A DNA stretch of 64,000 nt from Jannaschia faecimaris. Its GTDB lineage: Bacteria > Pseudomonadota > Alphaproteobacteria > Rhodobacterales > Rhodobacteraceae. Position 1 is the first letter of the stretch. Each line of letters begins with the position of its first letter. The stretch is from the NCBI RefSeq assembly GCF_900107415.1, contig NZ_FNPX01000011.1, forward strand, positions 51,206 through 115,205, in the 5' to 3' direction. Shown here piece by piece: positions 9,700-20,469 of this stretch. The notes under the pieces were generated by a model that saw only the letters and a program-made list of their open reading frames with translations, was not told where the DNA came from and did not search any database. The translations under genes were made by a program, and so were the position numbers.

Positions 9700-10427
9700 G
9701 CCCTGACCCCGCCAAACCGTCGATCGCGCCCACCGAACCGCGACAGGATCTCTTCCAGATGTTGGCGGGTAAAGTCAGGCCAGAGCGTGTCGACGAACTC
9801 GTACTCCGAATAGGCGGACTGCCAGAGCAGGAAGTTGGAGATCCGCGCTTCGCCGCTGGTGCGGATCACCAGATCAGGGTCGGGTAGCACATGGGTATCA
9901 AGATATCGCGGCAGTGTCTGGTCGTCGATCGCATCCGGGTCGAGCTTGCCGTCGGCGACATCACGCGCCAGCCGCTTTGTCGCGCGCGCCACCTCGTCAC
10001 GTCCGCCATAATTGAGCGCGATGGTCAGGTGACAGCGCGTGTTATGCGCCGTCAGCGCCTCGACCATATCCATTAGCCCGCGCAGTTTCTTGTCCAACCG
10101 CAACCGGTCCCCGATGAACCGCACGCGGGTGCCCTGCTCCAGCAGGGTCTGCGCCTCGGTCTGGATATAGCGCCGAAACAGGGACATCAGGCCCGAAACC
10201 TCGGCCTGCGTCCGCTTCCAGTTCTCGGTCGAAAAGGCGAAGATAGTACAGTATTCCACGCCCAACTCGGGGCAGGCCTCCACGATCTCGCGAACGCGCC
10301 TCGCACCGGCGCGGTGGCCCAGAAGACGCGGGCGGCCCCGCATCTGGGCCCAGCGACCGTTGCCATCCATGATGAAGGCGACGTGTCGCGGACTGGGTCG
10401 CGCGCCGTTCTTGGCATCTGGGGTCAT
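9696..10427 (-). CDS. uppS: undecaprenyl (isoprenyl) diphosphate synthase
   Basis: Cis-prenyltransferase that makes the C55 carrier lipid for peptidoglycan and O-antigen. Start placed at the ATG at 10427, preceded by AGGAG at proper spacing; an upstream in-frame extension is proline-rich and unlike the family. The resulting 243 residues include the catalytic Asp in FIMDGNGRWA, the substrate pocket residues in FAFSTENWKR, and the C-terminal IRTSGEARISNFLLWQSAYSE motif region. The name could equally be given as ispU; activity is secure. Confidence 0.95.
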   Translation of the reverse strand: MTPDAKNGARPSPRHVAFIMDGNGRWAQMRGRPRLLGHRAGARRVREIVEACPELGVEYCTIFAFSTENWKRTQAEVSGLMSLFRRYIQTEAQTLLEQGTRVRFIGDRLRLDKKLRGLMDMVEALTAHNTRCHLTIALNYGGRDEVARATKRLARDVADGKLDPDAIDDQTLPRYLDTHVLPDPDLVIRTSGEARISNFLLWQSAYSEYEFVDTLWPDFTRQHLEEILSRFGGRDRRFGGVRA

Positions 10428-10537
10428 GTGGATGTCTCCTGTCCCATCAGCGCGCCCGGCTGTCCCGCCGGGGCTCCGCCCTTCAATTGGCCGGACGGTC
10501 CACCGGACCGTTCGCCGCCCATGGGGCGGTTTGCCAA

Positions 10538-11095
10538 TCAAACTTGCATGATTTCACCCTGCTTGTCTTCCAGCGCCTGGTCGATCTTCTTGATATAGGT
10601 GTTGGTCAGGTCCTGAACCTCCTGCTCCCACATCTTGGCTTCGTCCTCGGCCAGGCCGTCGGCCTTCTTGATCTTGTCCATGCCGTCGCGGCGGATGTTG
10701 CGGATGGCGACACGGGCACCCTCGGCATACTGGCCGGCGACCTTGGTCAGTTCGCGTCGCCGCTCCTCGTTCAATTCGGGAATCGGCAGCATGATGATCG
10801 TCCCGTTCAGCTGCGGGTTGATGCCCAGACCGCTTTCGCGGATGGCCTTCTCGACCTTGCCGACCAGCCCCTTGTCCCAGACGTTGATGGTGACCATCCG
10901 CGGTTCGGGAACGTTCACGGTTCCGACCTGGTTGATCGGCGTCGGGCTTCCGTAGGCGTCGACCATCACCGGCTCCAGCATCGAAGCCGAGGCGCGGCCC
11001 GTCCGCAGCGAGCCGAATTCGGTTCGCAGGCTCGCCATCGCGCCATCCATCCGGCGCTCCAGGTCGTTGGTATCAAGGTCGAAATCGTCGGCCAT
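10538..11095 (-). CDS. frr: ribosome recycling factor
   Basis: Splits the post-termination ribosome together with EF-G. The 185-residue protein starts at the ATG at 11095 ([16 protein letters not shown]), preceded by a GGGGAAG ribosome site, and matches the family end to end: [13 protein letters not shown], the conserved [19 protein letters not shown], and the C-terminal helix with [20 protein letters not shown]. Separated from uppS by 110 bases and from pyrH by 323 bases. Confidence 0.97.
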   Translation of the reverse strand: MADDFDLDTNDLERRMDGAMASLRTEFGSLRTGRASASMLEPVMVDAYGSPTPINQVGTVNVPEPRMVTINVWDKGLVGKVEKAIRESGLGINPQLNGTIIMLPIPELNEERRRELTKVAGQYAEGARVAIRNIRRDGMDKIKKADGLAEDEAKMWEQEVQDLTNTYIKKIDQALEDKQGEIMQV

Positions 11096-11418
11096 TGGAC
11101 TTCCCCTAGCAGGCTGGAGCCCCAAGGGCTCCGATCGGTTTTTGCTTCATTTAGCCAATGCGACGCACCAAGGCCAGAGGGGGGCGACAGAGGGCCGGTA
11201 CAGGCCCCGCCATGCCGATGCGGGCGCGATGTGCGCAACCCGATGTCGGGGTGCCAGAAAAGAAGTGTGGATGTCCCAGTCTCGGCAGTCAACGGGGTTC
11301 AGGTCGTGGCCGCCCGGCTCAAGCCTGCCGGTCATGGTGTGCTCCAAAGGTCTGGCAACGACACGAAAATCGCGCCACCCCTTTGCACCCTTCCACGCAA
11401 ACCCGCGCGCTGCGGGCG
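11096..11418. other. 323-base gap between pyrH and frr
   Basis: No coding region on either strand has a credible start, ribosome site or family resemblance here. Because frr and pyrH are normally adjacent in a shared transcript, the gap probably holds the frr promoter or a leader. I see no strong hairpin followed by a T run, and no recognisable riboswitch. Confidence 0.5.
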
Positions 11419-12153
11419 TCAGCCTTCGACGCGTGTGCAGGTTCCGGTACCTGCAAGGATCGACCGGAATCCACCCGGCGCATCCAACGAGAATACGATG
11501 ATCGGCAGACCGTTTTCACGCGCCAGCGCAATGGCCGAGGCATCCATCACCTTGAGATGTTTTTGCAACACTTCATCATATGTAATCGTCTCATAACGGA
11601 CGGCATCCGAATGCTTCTCCGGGTCCTTATCATACACGCCGTCGACTTTCGTGCCCTTGAAGATCGCACCACAGGACATTTCCGACGCGCGCAACGTGGC
11701 CGCCGTGTCAGTCGTGAAATAGGGATTTCCCGTGCCGGCGGCGAAGATCACGACGCGCTTTTTCTCCAGGTGGCGGACGGCGCGGCGGCGGATGTACGGC
11801 TCGCAGACCTGATCCATAGGGATGGCGGAAATAACGCGAGTGTGGATGCCCAGGCTCTCCATCGCACCCTGCATGGCCAGCGCGTTCATCACCGTCGCCA
11901 GCATGCCCATGTAGTCGGCGGTCGTGCGCTCCATCCCCTGCGCGGAGCCTTGCAAACCACGGAAGATATTGCCGCCACCGATGACCATGCAGATCTCGAC
12001 GCCCATTTCGTGAACCGATTGGACTTCCTTGGCGATACGCTCGACTGTGGGCGGATGCAGGCCATAACCCTGCGGCCCCATCAGCGCCTCTCCGGAGATC
12101 TTGAGCATCACGCGCTTGAGGGGTTTCACACCGCCGGTGTCCAGATCCTGCAT
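11419..12153 (-). CDS. pyrH: uridylate kinase PyrH
   Basis: Amino-acid-kinase-fold UMP kinase (UMP + ATP to UDP), essential for pyrimidine and cell-wall precursors. Start placed at the ATG at 12153, preceded by GAGGGG. The 244-residue protein shows [13 protein letters not shown] at the N-terminus, the glycine-rich [10 protein letters not shown], and the uridine region [16 protein letters not shown]. It is the first gene of the long minus-strand series and is divergent from miaA. Confidence 0.96.
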   Translation of the reverse strand: MQDLDTGGVKPLKRVMLKISGEALMGPQGYGLHPPTVERIAKEVQSVHEMGVEICMVIGGGNIFRGLQGSAQGMERTTADYMGMLATVMNALAMQGAMESLGIHTRVISAIPMDQVCEPYIRRRAVRHLEKKRVVIFAAGTGNPYFTTDTAATLRASEMSCGAIFKGTKVDGVYDKDPEKHSDAVRYETITYDEVLQKHLKVMDASAIALARENGLPIIVFSLDAPGGFRSILAGTGTCTRVEG

Positions 12154-12255
12154 CGTGCTACCCCTCGTGTCCGTTGCGGTCACGGGTATGCCGGATTAGG
12201 CGGGAACGGGCAACCGGGATGATCGGTCGCTACAACGATAGATAGAACGACCTGC

Positions 12256-13140
12256 ATGATGTTGAATTTTATTCATAATACCCCTTCGACCCAGCCCATA
12301 CTGATCGCTGGCCCGACGGCTTCGGGCAAGTCGTCGCTGGCCCTGGCTATCGCCGAGTCTGCGGGCGGATGTATCGTGAACGCGGATGCGCTTCAGGTCT
12401 TCGCAGACTGGCGCAGCCTGACGGCGCGGCCTTCCGTGGCCGAGGAAGCCCGCGCTCCGCACGCCCTGTACGGTCACGTCGATTGGCAGCGCGCCTATTC
12501 GGTCGGCGACTGGCTGCGCGACGTCGCACCGCTTCTTGCGGGCGAACGGCCAATCATCGTGGGCGGCACGGGGCTGTATTTTCGCGCGCTGACCGAAGGG
12601 CTGGCCGACATTCCAGCAACACCGCCGAATATCCGGGCGGAGGCACAGACGCGCCTCGACGAGCAGGGCCTCGACGCCCTTGCGACGGAGTTGTCGCCGG
12701 ACGTGCGGCTCGACATCGACCTGCAAAACCCGATGCGCGTGATGCGAGCTTGGGAAGTGGCCCGCCATACCGGGCGGTCCATCCGTGACTGGCAGGCCCA
12801 GACACCACCGCCGCTCATTCGGCTGGCCGATGCGCTGCCCCTTGTCGTCGATGCGCCGAAGGATTGGTTGACCCCACGCATCGAACGGCGGTTCGAAATG
12901 ATGCTTGAGGACGGTGCGCTGGAGGAAGCCCGCACCGTCCTTCCCAAGTGGGATCCGACGCTGAACGCAGCGCAGGCCATCGGCGCGCCCGAACTTATCG
13001 CCCATCTGCGCGGCGAGATGACGCAGGCACAGGCAAGGGACGCGGCAATCATCGCCACCCGCCGATATGCCAAGCGGCAGCGCACGTGGTTCCGGGCGCG
13101 TATGGGCGGATGGACCCGCATCGACGCTACGACTTTGTGA
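12256..13140 (+). CDS. miaA: tRNA dimethylallyltransferase MiaA
   Basis: Adds the dimethylallyl group to A37 of tRNAs reading UNN codons. The 294-residue protein has the P-loop [16 protein letters not shown] at residues 16-31, the [18 protein letters not shown] variant of the NADS-QVY substrate motif, and [11 protein letters not shown]. The family normally has Ser and Tyr where Ala and Phe occur here (NADA, QVF), a variant common in this order. Divergent from pyrH with about 100 bases between, which must hold both promoters. Confidence 0.93.
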   Translation: MMLNFIHNTPSTQPILIAGPTASGKSSLALAIAESAGGCIVNADALQVFADWRSLTARPSVAEEARAPHALYGHVDWQRAYSVGDWLRDVAPLLAGERPIIVGGTGLYFRALTEGLADIPATPPNIRAEAQTRLDEQGLDALATELSPDVRLDIDLQNPMRVMRAWEVARHTGRSIRDWQAQTPPPLIRLADALPLVVDAPKDWLTPRIERRFEMMLEDGALEEARTVLPKWDPTLNAAQAIGAPELIAHLRGEMTQAQARDAAIIATRRYAKRQRTWFRARMGGWTRIDATTL

Positions 13141-13180
13141 TCCTTTGACATGCGGGGCGGCGGCGTGGTCACCTTACGTC

Positions 13181-14023
13181 ATGTCGCGCATTCGCCTCTT
13201 CGAATCGCGTGACCTTTCCGAAGCCGAACGCCTGACCGGCCTTTCGCTGGAGATGGTCACGCCCCTTATCCGTCACGGACGCTGGCGCCGCACCCTGCCC
13301 CATGTTGAAAAACTGCCGGTGCTGATCTGGATGCAGCGGGGGCAGGGGCGCGTGACGATCCTGGGCCGCACCCGCGGGTTTCAGCCGTCGACAGCGATCT
13401 GCCTGCCACCCGGCACGCCATTTTCGATCGAGCCGGGCGCAATGACCGAAGGAACGCTTCTGCGCCTTCCAAACCTGTTCGAAGCCCCTTTGCCCGATAC
13501 GCCACGGATGCTGCGCCTTTCGGATGTCAGCACGCAGGGGGAATTGTCCGGCCTTATCGATCGGTTGGGCCGGCACGGCGACCTGGGCAACCCATCGGCA
13601 GGGCGCGCTGCCCTCGGGCGGGTGATCCTCATCTCGGCCTTGATCGAGAAACTCGCGTCGACACAGGCCGTGGCACACGTGTCGCGGCCCGCCGCGCTGG
13701 CCGTCCGGTTCGCCCGCATGGTGGAAAAGCACCTGTGTACAGGTGCCACGTTGGAGGAAATCGGGGCCGAGATGGGCGTGACCGCGACCCACCTGACGCG
13801 AACCCTCCGGGAGACAGCGGGCATGACCGCCGCAGCATACATGCAGGCCCGCCTTATGCACGAGGCCTGTCGCCGCCTGTCCGACACCGATGATGCCGCA
13901 GCCACTATCGCTGCCGCCCTAGGCTTCTCCTCCGCCGCCTATTTCACCCGGGCGTTCGGGCGTGAAATGGGCAAGACCCCTTCCGCCTTCCGGGCCGATG
14001 CGCGGCGGGTCGCTCGGGCCTGA
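13181..14023 (+). CDS. AraC-family transcriptional regulator
   Basis: A 280-residue regulator. The N-terminal half (about 1-130) looks like an AraC-type cupin sensing domain (WRRTLPHVEKLPVLIWMQRG, CLPPGTPFSIEPG). The C-terminal 100 residues are the double helix-turn-helix: LEEIGAEMGVTATHLTRTLRE for the first, and AAALGFSSAAYFTRAFGREMGKTPSAFR for the classical AraC signature. Start at the ATG at 13181; earlier in-frame residues overlap miaA and do not fit. Target genes and ligand are unknown. Lies 40 bases after miaA and convergent with the cbpM gene. Confidence 0.85.
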   Translation: MSRIRLFESRDLSEAERLTGLSLEMVTPLIRHGRWRRTLPHVEKLPVLIWMQRGQGRVTILGRTRGFQPSTAICLPPGTPFSIEPGAMTEGTLLRLPNLFEAPLPDTPRMLRLSDVSTQGELSGLIDRLGRHGDLGNPSAGRAALGRVILISALIEKLASTQAVAHVSRPAALAVRFARMVEKHLCTGATLEEIGAEMGVTATHLTRTLRETAGMTAAAYMQARLMHEACRRLSDTDDAAATIAAALGFSSAAYFTRAFGREMGKTPSAFRADARRVARA

Positions 14024-14074
14024 GCGCCATGGATTGGGCGTAGGCACCGGCTCCACCGGACCTGTGGGGCATCT

Positions 14075-14404
14075 TCAGGACCGCTTGAGCGCGGCCTCGA
14101 TGTCCGCCCGCACTTCGGCTGGCAGAATATCAATCGCACGGGTCATCATCGACAAGTCCTGCCGCGCCTCATGTAATTGATCAAGTAAGGAAATCACGAC
14201 CCCAAGCACCGTCTCATCAAGTTCAAGATCATGCGAAAGGTCGCACAAAAGCTCTAACCGCGCGATGTCGATTCGGCGAAAAACATATCGGTCTTCCTCC
14301 TGTTGCGGCTTGACGAAGCCGCCCTTGATGAAGCTGACCAACTGGCTCCGGGTCAGTCTTGTGACAGTCGTGACAACTTCGTCTTCCGAGAAATGCTCCG
14401 TCAT
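14075..14404 (-). CDS. cbpM: CbpM-like chaperone modulator (MerR-like fold)
   Basis: A 109-residue protein whose gene follows a DnaJ-type gene with an ATGA overlap, the classic cbpA-cbpM arrangement. CbpM binds the J domain of CbpA and inhibits its stimulation of DnaK. Visible features fit: a winged-helix-like N-terminus (TVTRLTRSQLVSFIKGGFVKP), then FRRIDIARLELLCDLSHDLEL and a C-terminal helix with EVRADIEAAL. Sequence identity to the E. coli protein is not obvious by eye, so the name rests on fold pattern and context. Confidence 0.75.
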   Translation of the reverse strand: MTEHFSEDEVVTTVTRLTRSQLVSFIKGGFVKPQQEEDRYVFRRIDIARLELLCDLSHDLELDETVLGVVISLLDQLHEARQDLSMMTRAIDILPAEVRADIEAALKRS

Positions 14405-15348
14405 CTTCCGGCCTCCCTGAGCAGGGCGGCGCGCGGGTCGCCTTTTTGTGTCTTGCGCCACTCCGACAGGAAGTCGCGCAACTTCTTATCCGGGTCGGAC
14501 GGCACCACGATCCTGAGTTCGACCCGCTGATCGCCCTTCTTCGTTCGCCCTGCGCGCGTGATCCCCCGGCCGCGCAGCCGCAGAACCCGGCCCGAACTTG
14601 CCCCGGCCGGAATGGTCAGGCCGACTGGTCCGTCAATGGTGGGTGCGGTCACCTTGCCACCCAAGACCGCCTCGTCGACCGTAATTGGAAGCGTCAGCAG
14701 GATGTCATCGCCCTCCCGGCGAAACACTGGATGGGGCCGTACCATAACAGTGATCAGCGCGTCGCCGGGTGCCCCGCCCCCAAATCCCGGCCTGCCCTTG
14801 CCGCGTAATCGCAGGGTCTGGCCGTCCTCGGTACCGCGCGGGATCTTGACGGCGAGGCTCTGACCATCCGGCAGAGTGATCCGGGTTTCACCGCCCCGCG
14901 CGGCGTCCATGAACGGCACCTCAAGGGAATACCGCGCATCCGGCCCGGCAGCGGAAAAGCCGCGCCCGCCGAAATCGCCACCGCCCCCCATGCGCCCGCG
15001 GTTGCGCAGGATGTCGGCAAAAATGTCAGCGGGGTCGAAATCGGGACCGGCACCCTGCCCCTGTCTGTAAGCATTGTCGGGCGCATCGGCGAAATCGCGG
15101 TAATACTGGCGTTGCGGCTTTTCGGCCCCAAGCCCGTCGATTTCCCCAGCGTCGAAACGCGCCCGCGTTTCGGGGTCTTTTAGGATTTCATAGGCGGATG
15201 AGATGGCCTTGAACCGCGCCTCGGCCCCGGCGTCATCGGGGTGCAGATCCGGATGGCTTGTACGCACGAGCTTTCGATACGCACTCTTGATCTGTTTTGC
15301 CGTGGCCGTCTTGGTCAGACCGAGCGCTTCGTAGGGATCGTTGAGCAT
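14401..15348 (-). CDS. cbpA: DnaJ-family co-chaperone CbpA-like
   Basis: J-domain co-chaperone. The 315-residue protein has a J domain at residues 1-70 (YEALGLTKTATAKQIKSAYRKLV and the essential HPD in RTSHPDLHPDD), a Gly/Phe-rich linker (GRMGGGGDFGGRGF), and two CTD substrate-binding beta domains, but no zinc-finger CxxCxGxG repeats, so it is the CbpA class rather than DnaJ proper. Start at the ATG at 15348 with GGGGGAGA before it; the longer frame adds unrelated residues. Translationally coupled to the following cbpM. Confidence 0.9.
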   Translation of the reverse strand: MLNDPYEALGLTKTATAKQIKSAYRKLVRTSHPDLHPDDAGAEARFKAISSAYEILKDPETRARFDAGEIDGLGAEKPQRQYYRDFADAPDNAYRQGQGAGPDFDPADIFADILRNRGRMGGGGDFGGRGFSAAGPDARYSLEVPFMDAARGGETRITLPDGQSLAVKIPRGTEDGQTLRLRGKGRPGFGGGAPGDALITVMVRPHPVFRREGDDILLTLPITVDEAVLGGKVTAPTIDGPVGLTIPAGASSGRVLRLRGRGITRAGRTKKGDQRVELRIVVPSDPDKKLRDFLSEWRKTQKGDPRAALLREAGR

Positions 15349-15898
15349 CCCGTCTCCCCCTCTTTGACCGGACGCACCTGGCGGCGAAAAAGACGCGTAC
15401 CATGCCCTGTCCACCGCCAGATGCCACGCCAACAGAGGTTACGTCGTTGATGCATGTCAATGGTGTGACAACGGCTGATGCGATCAGGTTAGCGGCCAGA
15501 CCCCGACCATTATCGGCAAGCCGGCGCGCATCCGTTGGCCCCTGCCCCGGTCAAGTATCAACGGACTGAAATGTTGAGGGCGCTCTGGCGAAACGGGGTA
15601 TCAGGGCTGGGTCGCACAAACAGAACCGCAGGTCGGGTCCGATGCGACAGGCGTATCAAGCGGGAAGGCGCCCACCATGATCAGGACCATTGCCATGCCG
15701 CCCGGCGGGCGCAATGATCACAGTAAGGCTTGGCGTTACGACAAACGTCTCGGCCCGGTTTGTGTCGGTTTACGCGCAATCGCCTGCCATTTTCATTTCT
15801 TCACTGCGCGTCCGACCGTGACGTCATCGGGCTTGCCTTGCCGTTCCGACGGTGCGGCCCAAGGTTCGACGACCACTCCAACAGAAAACGAGGCTGCC
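15349..15898. other. 550-base gene-poor stretch upstream of cbpA
   Basis: The part nearest 15348 must hold the cbpA promoter. A plus-strand reading frame opens at 15677 (ATG preceded by GGGAAGG) and runs into the small gene listed at 15899; its first 74 codons have no family resemblance. I see no RNA gene or repeat. Confidence 0.4.
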
Positions 15899-16081
15899 AT
15901 GGATACGATTGATATCGAAGAAAGATCACCCAGCCGCAAGGAAAGCGGAAAAATGCCCCCTATCCGCGAGGATGCAGGCCGTGCACCGCAACATCGTCAC
16001 TGCGAAGACTCCTCGCAAGGTGACCGCAGGCACAGGGTACTCGACCTCGAAGAAGACCTGTTCAACAACGTGCCGGTCTGA
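15899..16081 (+). CDS. possible small hypothetical protein
   Basis: A 60-codon frame starting at an ATG with GAGG five bases before it. The predicted peptide is strongly charged (MDTIDIEERSPSRKES at the start, LDLEEDLFNNVPV at the end) and looks disordered, with no membrane segment and no recognised domain. An alternative, longer form of 134 residues would begin at 15677, also with a plausible ribosome site. It may be a real short gene or chance; nothing in the context assigns a role. Confidence 0.3.
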   Translation: MDTIDIEERSPSRKESGKMPPIREDAGRAPQHRHCEDSSQGDRRHRVLDLEEDLFNNVPV

Positions 16082-16105
16082 CCAGTTACTGCCAATGACT
16101 GGAAT

Positions 16106-16128
16106 CCCCGCCCACGATCGGGGCGGGG
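16106..16128. terminator. GC-rich hairpin, possible terminator after the cupin gene
   Basis: Perfect 8-base-pair stem: CCCCGCCC at 16106-16113 and GGGCGGGG at 16121-16128 with a 7-base loop. It lies 44 bases downstream of the cupin stop and 25 bases after the small plus-strand frame. There is no T run on either side, so it may stop transcription weakly or with Rho. Confidence 0.4.
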
Positions 16129-16171
16129 CGCAATCGGTGGGCGGCAATGCCCTGCTCCGCGCGAAAAGACT

Positions 16172-16591
16172 CTAGACCCGGATCACATCCGTCGCCTGCT
16201 CGGTGGCCTCTCCCTCGAACGTCTCACCCGAGGCATCCGCCTCCGCTTTCGTCTTCTGCACCAGATGATCGCGATGGTGCGGCGGACCATAGATCGTGTA
16301 GAGCTTCAGCGGTTCGTGCCCTGTGCAGATCACGTTGTGATGTGCCCCCGCCGGCACCACGAAGCCGTCGCCCGCGCCAATCTTGTGGGTGACGCCATCA
16401 ATCACGGCCCGTCCCTTTCCGTCCTCGACCCGGAAGAACTGGTCTGTACCTTCATGGGTCTCGCCGCCAATCTCGCCGCCCGGCTCGATCGACATCAGAA
16501 CCAGTTGCAGCTTCGTTCCGGAATAAAGGACGCGCCGGAAGTCGCTGTTTTCTTCGGTCAATTCCTCGATGTTTCCAAAATATCCAATCAC
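16172..16591 (-). CDS. single-domain cupin protein
   Basis: A 139-residue cupin. I choose the GTG at 16591 (VIGYFGNIEELTEENSDFRR) because GGAG lies at good spacing; the longer frame adds unrelated residues. Cupin motif 1 is GGEIGGETHEGTDQFFRVEDG with the two histidine/glutamate-type metal ligands around H and E, and motif 2 is PAGAHHNVICTGHEPLKLY. The C-terminal tail (after GPPHHRDHLVQKTK) is typical of the small cupins found in many proteobacteria beside stress or metal genes. The substrate cannot be inferred. Confidence 0.8.
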   Translation of the reverse strand: MIGYFGNIEELTEENSDFRRVLYSGTKLQLVLMSIEPGGEIGGETHEGTDQFFRVEDGKGRAVIDGVTHKIGAGDGFVVPAGAHHNVICTGHEPLKLYTIYGPPHHRDHLVQKTKAEADASGETFEGEATEQATDVIRV

Positions 16592-16785
16592 GTCGCATCT
16601 CCGCCAACTACGCCGCCCTATGCGGCCATACGCGGCATGTCTGAACCACTCGGGCCGGGGACGCATTGATCCGAGTCAGTATCGGTAAATCGTGCCTCGC
16701 CGCGGCACGAACGGGAAACGGCGCGCAAGGTTGCCCCCGCGCGCCGTCCCGGTTCGGGTCGGTTACCCCGACCTGCCGTCAGCCT

Positions 16786-19700
16786 TCAGCTACATCCCGA
16801 CGTCCCGCCGCAGGTGTTGCACTTCATGCAGGTGCCATTGCGCACCAGCGTGTAGTTGCCGCATTCGCCACAGGCCTCGCCCTCATATCCCTGCATCTTT
16901 GCCTTGACGCGCAGGTCCACGGCCGGGGCCGCGGTGATCGTCGCGGTTGCCGTGTCGGTTGCCCGGATCTTGGTCGTCGTCAAAACGGCCGTCCCGGTCG
17001 AGGCCAGTTCCGCCGCCACCTGGTCCATGCCGCCTCGCAGAGCGACGAGATCCTCGGGCAGGCGTTTGCGCAGATAGCCCGAGGAGGTGACCGACTTGAT
17101 CACTTCCAGTGACTTGGACGCAGCCGACTGACCGACCGGGGTGACATTGCCGTCGTCGCCGGCGGGGGCTTCCGCTTCGCCGATGGAGTCGAAGGTGGTG
17201 CCCTGCGGCTTCACGTGGGCCAGATCCTCCCGGTCAAGATAGCTCACCGCCAGCTCACGGAAGATGTAATCCAGCACCGACGTCGCATTCTTGATGCTGT
17301 CGTTGCCCTGCACCATGCCCGCAGGCTCGAACTTGGTGAAGGTGAAGGCGTCCACAAACTCCTCCAGCGGCACGCCGTATTGCAGGCCAACCGAGACCGC
17401 GATGGCGAAGTTGTTCATCATCGCCCGGAACCCGGCCCCTTCCTTGTGCATGTCGATGAAGATCTCGCCCAGGTTGCCATCGGCATATTCGCCGGTGCGC
17501 AGGTAGACCTTGTGCCCGCCGACGTTGGCCTTCTGGGTATACCCCTTGCGACGCTCGGGCAGCTTCTCGCGTGCGGCCTTCAGGTACTCCTTGACGATGA
17601 CCTTCTCGATCACCTTCTCGGCCAGAACCTGTGCCTTGGCGTGCGGGTTGCCCGACTCCAACACCTCGGCGGCCTCGTCGTCGTCCTCGACCAGCGAAGC
17701 AGCCAGCGGCTGCGACAGCTTGGAGCCGTCACGATACAGCGCGTTGGCCTTCACGCCCAGCGACCAAGAAAGCTCGTACGACGCCTTGCAGTCCTCGATC
17801 GTGGCCGAGTTCGGCATGTTGATCGTCTTGGAGATCGCGCCAGAGATGAACGACTGCGCCGCCGCCATCATGTGGATGTGGCTATCCACCGACAGGAAGC
17901 GCTTGCCCTTCTTACCGCAAGGGTTTGCGCAATCGAACACCGTCAGATGCTCATCCTTGAGTGCAGGGGCCCCTTCCAGTGTCATGGTGCCGCAGACGTG
18001 GTCGTTTGCCGCCTCGATCTCCGCCTTGGTATAGCCCAGGTGACGCAGCAGATCGAAGGTTGGGTCGTTCAGCCGGGCCGCAGGGATACCCAGCGTCTGA
18101 GTGCAGAACTCCTCGCCCAAGGTCCACTGGTTGAACACGAAGCGGATGTCGAAGGCCGACGGCAACGCCGCCTCGATCTTCTTAAGCTCATCCTGACCAA
18201 AGCCGTGACCAATCAGCGACGTGTGGTTGATCCCCGGCGCGTTGCCAAGGCTGCCGTGGCCCACGGCATAGCTGATGATCTCGCCGATCTGTGCTTCGCC
18301 ATACCCCAGCTTGCGCAGGGCGGCAGGCACCGACTGGTTGATGATCTTGAAGTAACCACCCCCGGCCAGCTTCTTGAACTTCACAAGCGCGAAGTCCGGT
18401 TCGATGCCGGTCGTGTCGCAATCCATGACCAGACCGATCGTGCCCGTGGGCGCGATGACGGTGGACTGGGCGTTGCGGAAGCCGTTCTTCTCGCCCAGCT
18501 CCACCACTTCATTCCAGATGGAGGCCGACAGATCGGTCAGCGTTTTATCCGGGCAGCCATCGATGTCGAGCGCGACGGGCTTCACCGCCAGCTTCTCATA
18601 GCCGTCCGTCTTGCCCAAGGCGGCCTGACGATGGTTGCGCATCACGCGCTGCATGTGGTTGGCGTTCTTCTTGTAGCCGGGGAACGGACCAAGCTCGCCG
18701 GCCATTTCGGCCGAGGTCGCATAGGCTACGCCGGTCATCACCGCCGTCAGCGCACCGCACAGGGCGCGCCCCTCGCGGCTGTCGTATCCCAGGCCCATAT
18801 TCATCAGCAGGCCGCCAATGTTGGCATAGCCCAGACCCAGCGTCCGGAAGTCATAGGAGCGCTGCGCAATTTCCTTGGACGGGAACTGCGCCATGGCGAC
18901 CGAAATTTCCAACGTGATCGTCCAGAACCTTGCCGCATGGATGTAGCCGGCATGGTCGAAGCTGCCGTCCGCGTTCAGGAACTTCAGCAGGTTCATCGAC
19001 GCCAGGTTACAGGCCGTGTCATCCAGGAACATGTACTCCGAACAAGGGTTGGAGCCCCGGATCGCGCCGTCTTCCGGGCAGGTGTGCCAGTCGTTGACGG
19101 TGTCGTGAAACTGGATGCCGGGGTCAGCACAGGCCCACGCCGCGTGTCCCACCTTGTCCCACAAATCGCGCGCCTTGACGGTCTTGGCGACCTTGCCATC
19201 GCGGCGGTTCGTCAACTCCCAGTCGGCATCCTTCTCGACGGCGTGCAGGAAGGCGTTAGTGACGCGGACCGAGTTGTTGGAGTTCTGGCCCGACACGGAG
19301 TTGTAGGCCTCCGAGTCCCAGTCGGTGTCGTAGACGGGGAATTCGATGCTGTCATACCCCTGCTTGGCGTATTGCAGCACCCGCAGGATATAGGCCTCGG
19401 GGATCATGTGCTTCTTGGCGGCACGGATCACGTCCTTCAGTGTCTCGTTGACCGACGGATCGGTCGCATCGGCCAGGGAGCCGTCCCAGGCACGCACCGC
19501 TTCCATCACCTTGGTCAGCTGGTTCTGGTGCGCCTTGCTGCCCGCGACGATGGCCGCGACCTTCTGCTCCTCGATGACCTTCCAGTCGATGAAGGCTTCG
19601 ATGTCCGGGTGATCCATGTCGACGATGACCATCTTGGCCGCGCGGCGCGTGGTGCCGCCCGACTTGATGGCACCCGCGGCGCGGTCACCGATCTTGAGAA

Positions 19701-20469
19701 AGCCCATCAGCCCCGACGACTTGCCACCACCCGACAGGGCTTCGCCCTCGCCACGCAGGTGGCTGAAGTTGGTGCCCGTGCCTGATCCGTACTTGAACAG
19801 GCGCGCCTCGCGGACCCACAGGTCCATGATCCCGCCATCATTGACCAGATCGTCGGCGACGGACTGGATGAAACAGGCATGGGGCTGCGGATGCTCATAG
19901 GATGATTTGGAGCGGACCAGCTTGCCGGTCTTGGGGTCGACGTAGTGGTGCCCCTGCGCCGGGCCATCAATGCCATAGGCCCAGTGCAGACCGGTGTTGA
20001 ACCACTGGGGCGAGTTCGGCGCGGCCATCTGGCGGGCCAGCATCACGCGCATTTCGTCGAAATAGGTGCGAGCATCTTCCTCGGTGGTGAAATAGCCACC
20101 TTTCCAGCCCCAGTAAGCCCAAGCCCCTGCCAGACGATCAAAAACCTGTTTTGACGACGTCTCGCCGCCAAAGCGCGCGTCTTCGGGCAGCTTGGTCAAC
20201 GCATCCTCATCGGGGACGGAGCGCCACAGGAATTCAGGGACGTCTTTTTCCTTTACGCGCTTGAGCACGGCGGGAACGCCGGCCTTGCGGAAGTACTTCT
20301 GCGCAATCACATCCGACGCGACCTGGCTCCACCCTTCCGGGATTTCCACCGCTTCCAGCTTGAACACTGTCGTTCCGTCCGGGTTGCGGATTTCCGACGT
20401 CGTCGTCGTGAAGTTCAATGCCGCATAGGCATCCTGGCCAGCCTCGGTGAATTTGCGCTCTAACCGCAT
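16786..20469 (-). CDS. nrdJ: adenosylcobalamin-dependent ribonucleoside-diphosphate reductase NrdJ
   Basis: Class II ribonucleotide reductase: reduces ribonucleotides to deoxyribonucleotides using coenzyme B12, with or without oxygen. Start chosen at the ATG at 20469 ([11 protein letters not shown]), preceded by GGGGACAGGA, giving 1227 residues, the usual length of the long alphaproteobacterial form. Visible motifs: SPQWFNTG, the redox cysteine in [13 protein letters not shown] (about residue 195), the catalytic NPCSE near residue 470, and a C-terminal zinc-ribbon-like tail [18 protein letters not shown] ending CGGTSGCS. Two candidate NrdR boxes lie 180-230 bases upstream. Implies a B12 requirement for DNA synthesis. 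Confidence 0.96.
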   Translation of the reverse strand: MRLERKFTEAGQDAYAALNFTTTTSEIRNPDGTTVFKLEAVEIPEGWSQVASDVIAQKYFRKAGVPAVLKRVKEKDVPEFLWRSVPDEDALTKLPEDARFGGETSSKQVFDRLAGAWAYWGWKGGYFTTEEDARTYFDEMRVMLARQMAAPNSPQWFNTGLHWAYGIDGPAQGHHYVDPKTGKLVRSKSSYEHPQPHACFIQSVADDLVNDGGIMDLWVREARLFKYGSGTGTNFSHLRGEGEALSGGGKSSGLMGFLKIGDRAAGAIKSGGTTRRAAKMVIVDMDHPDIEAFIDWKVIEEQKVAAIVAGSKAHQNQLTKVMEAVRAWDGSLADATDPSVNETLKDVIRAAKKHMIPEAYILRVLQYAKQGYDSIEFPVYDTDWDSEAYNSVSGQNSNNSVRVTNAFLHAVEKDADWELTNRRDGKVAKTVKARDLWDKVGHAAWACADPGIQFHDTVNDWHTCPEDGAIRGSNPCSEYMFLDDTACNLASMNLLKFLNADGSFDHAGYIHAARFWTITLEISVAMAQFPSKEIAQRSYDFRTLGLGYANIGGLLMNMGLGYDSREGRALCGALTAVMTGVAYATSAEMAGELGPFPGYKKNANHMQRVMRNHRQAALGKTDGYEKLAVKPVALDIDGCPDKTLTDLSASIWNEVVELGEKNGFRNAQSTVIAPTGTIGLVMDCDTTGIEPDFALVKFKKLAGGGYFKIINQSVPAALRKLGYGEAQIGEIISYAVGHGSLGNAPGINHTSLIGHGFGQDELKKIEAALPSAFDIRFVFNQWTLGEEFCTQTLGIPAARLNDPTFDLLRHLGYTKAEIEAANDHVCGTMTLEGAPALKDEHLTVFDCANPCGKKGKRFLSVDSHIHMMAAAQSFISGAISKTINMPNSATIEDCKASYELSWSLGVKANALYRDGSKLSQPLAASLVEDDDEAAEVLESGNPHAKAQVLAEKVIEKVIVKEYLKAAREKLPERRKGYTQKANVGGHKVYLRTGEYADGNLGEIFIDMHKEGAGFRAMMNNFAIAVSVGLQYGVPLEEFVDAFTFTKFEPAGMVQGNDSIKNATSVLDYIFRELAVSYLDREDLAHVKPQGTTFDSIGEAEAPAGDDGNVTPVGQSAASKSLEVIKSVTSSGYLRKRLPEDLVALRGGMDQVAAELASTGTAVLTTTKIRATDTATATITAAPAVDLRVKAKMQGYEGEACGECGNYTLVRNGTCMKCNTCGGTSGCS

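Noticed and set aside
17215..19785. 856-codon plus-strand frame
   Set aside because: Antisense to nrdJ; high-GC codon bias keeps the opposite frame open. The peptide is rich in Arg, His and Gln and has no domain pattern, whereas nrdJ motifs are intact on the other strand.
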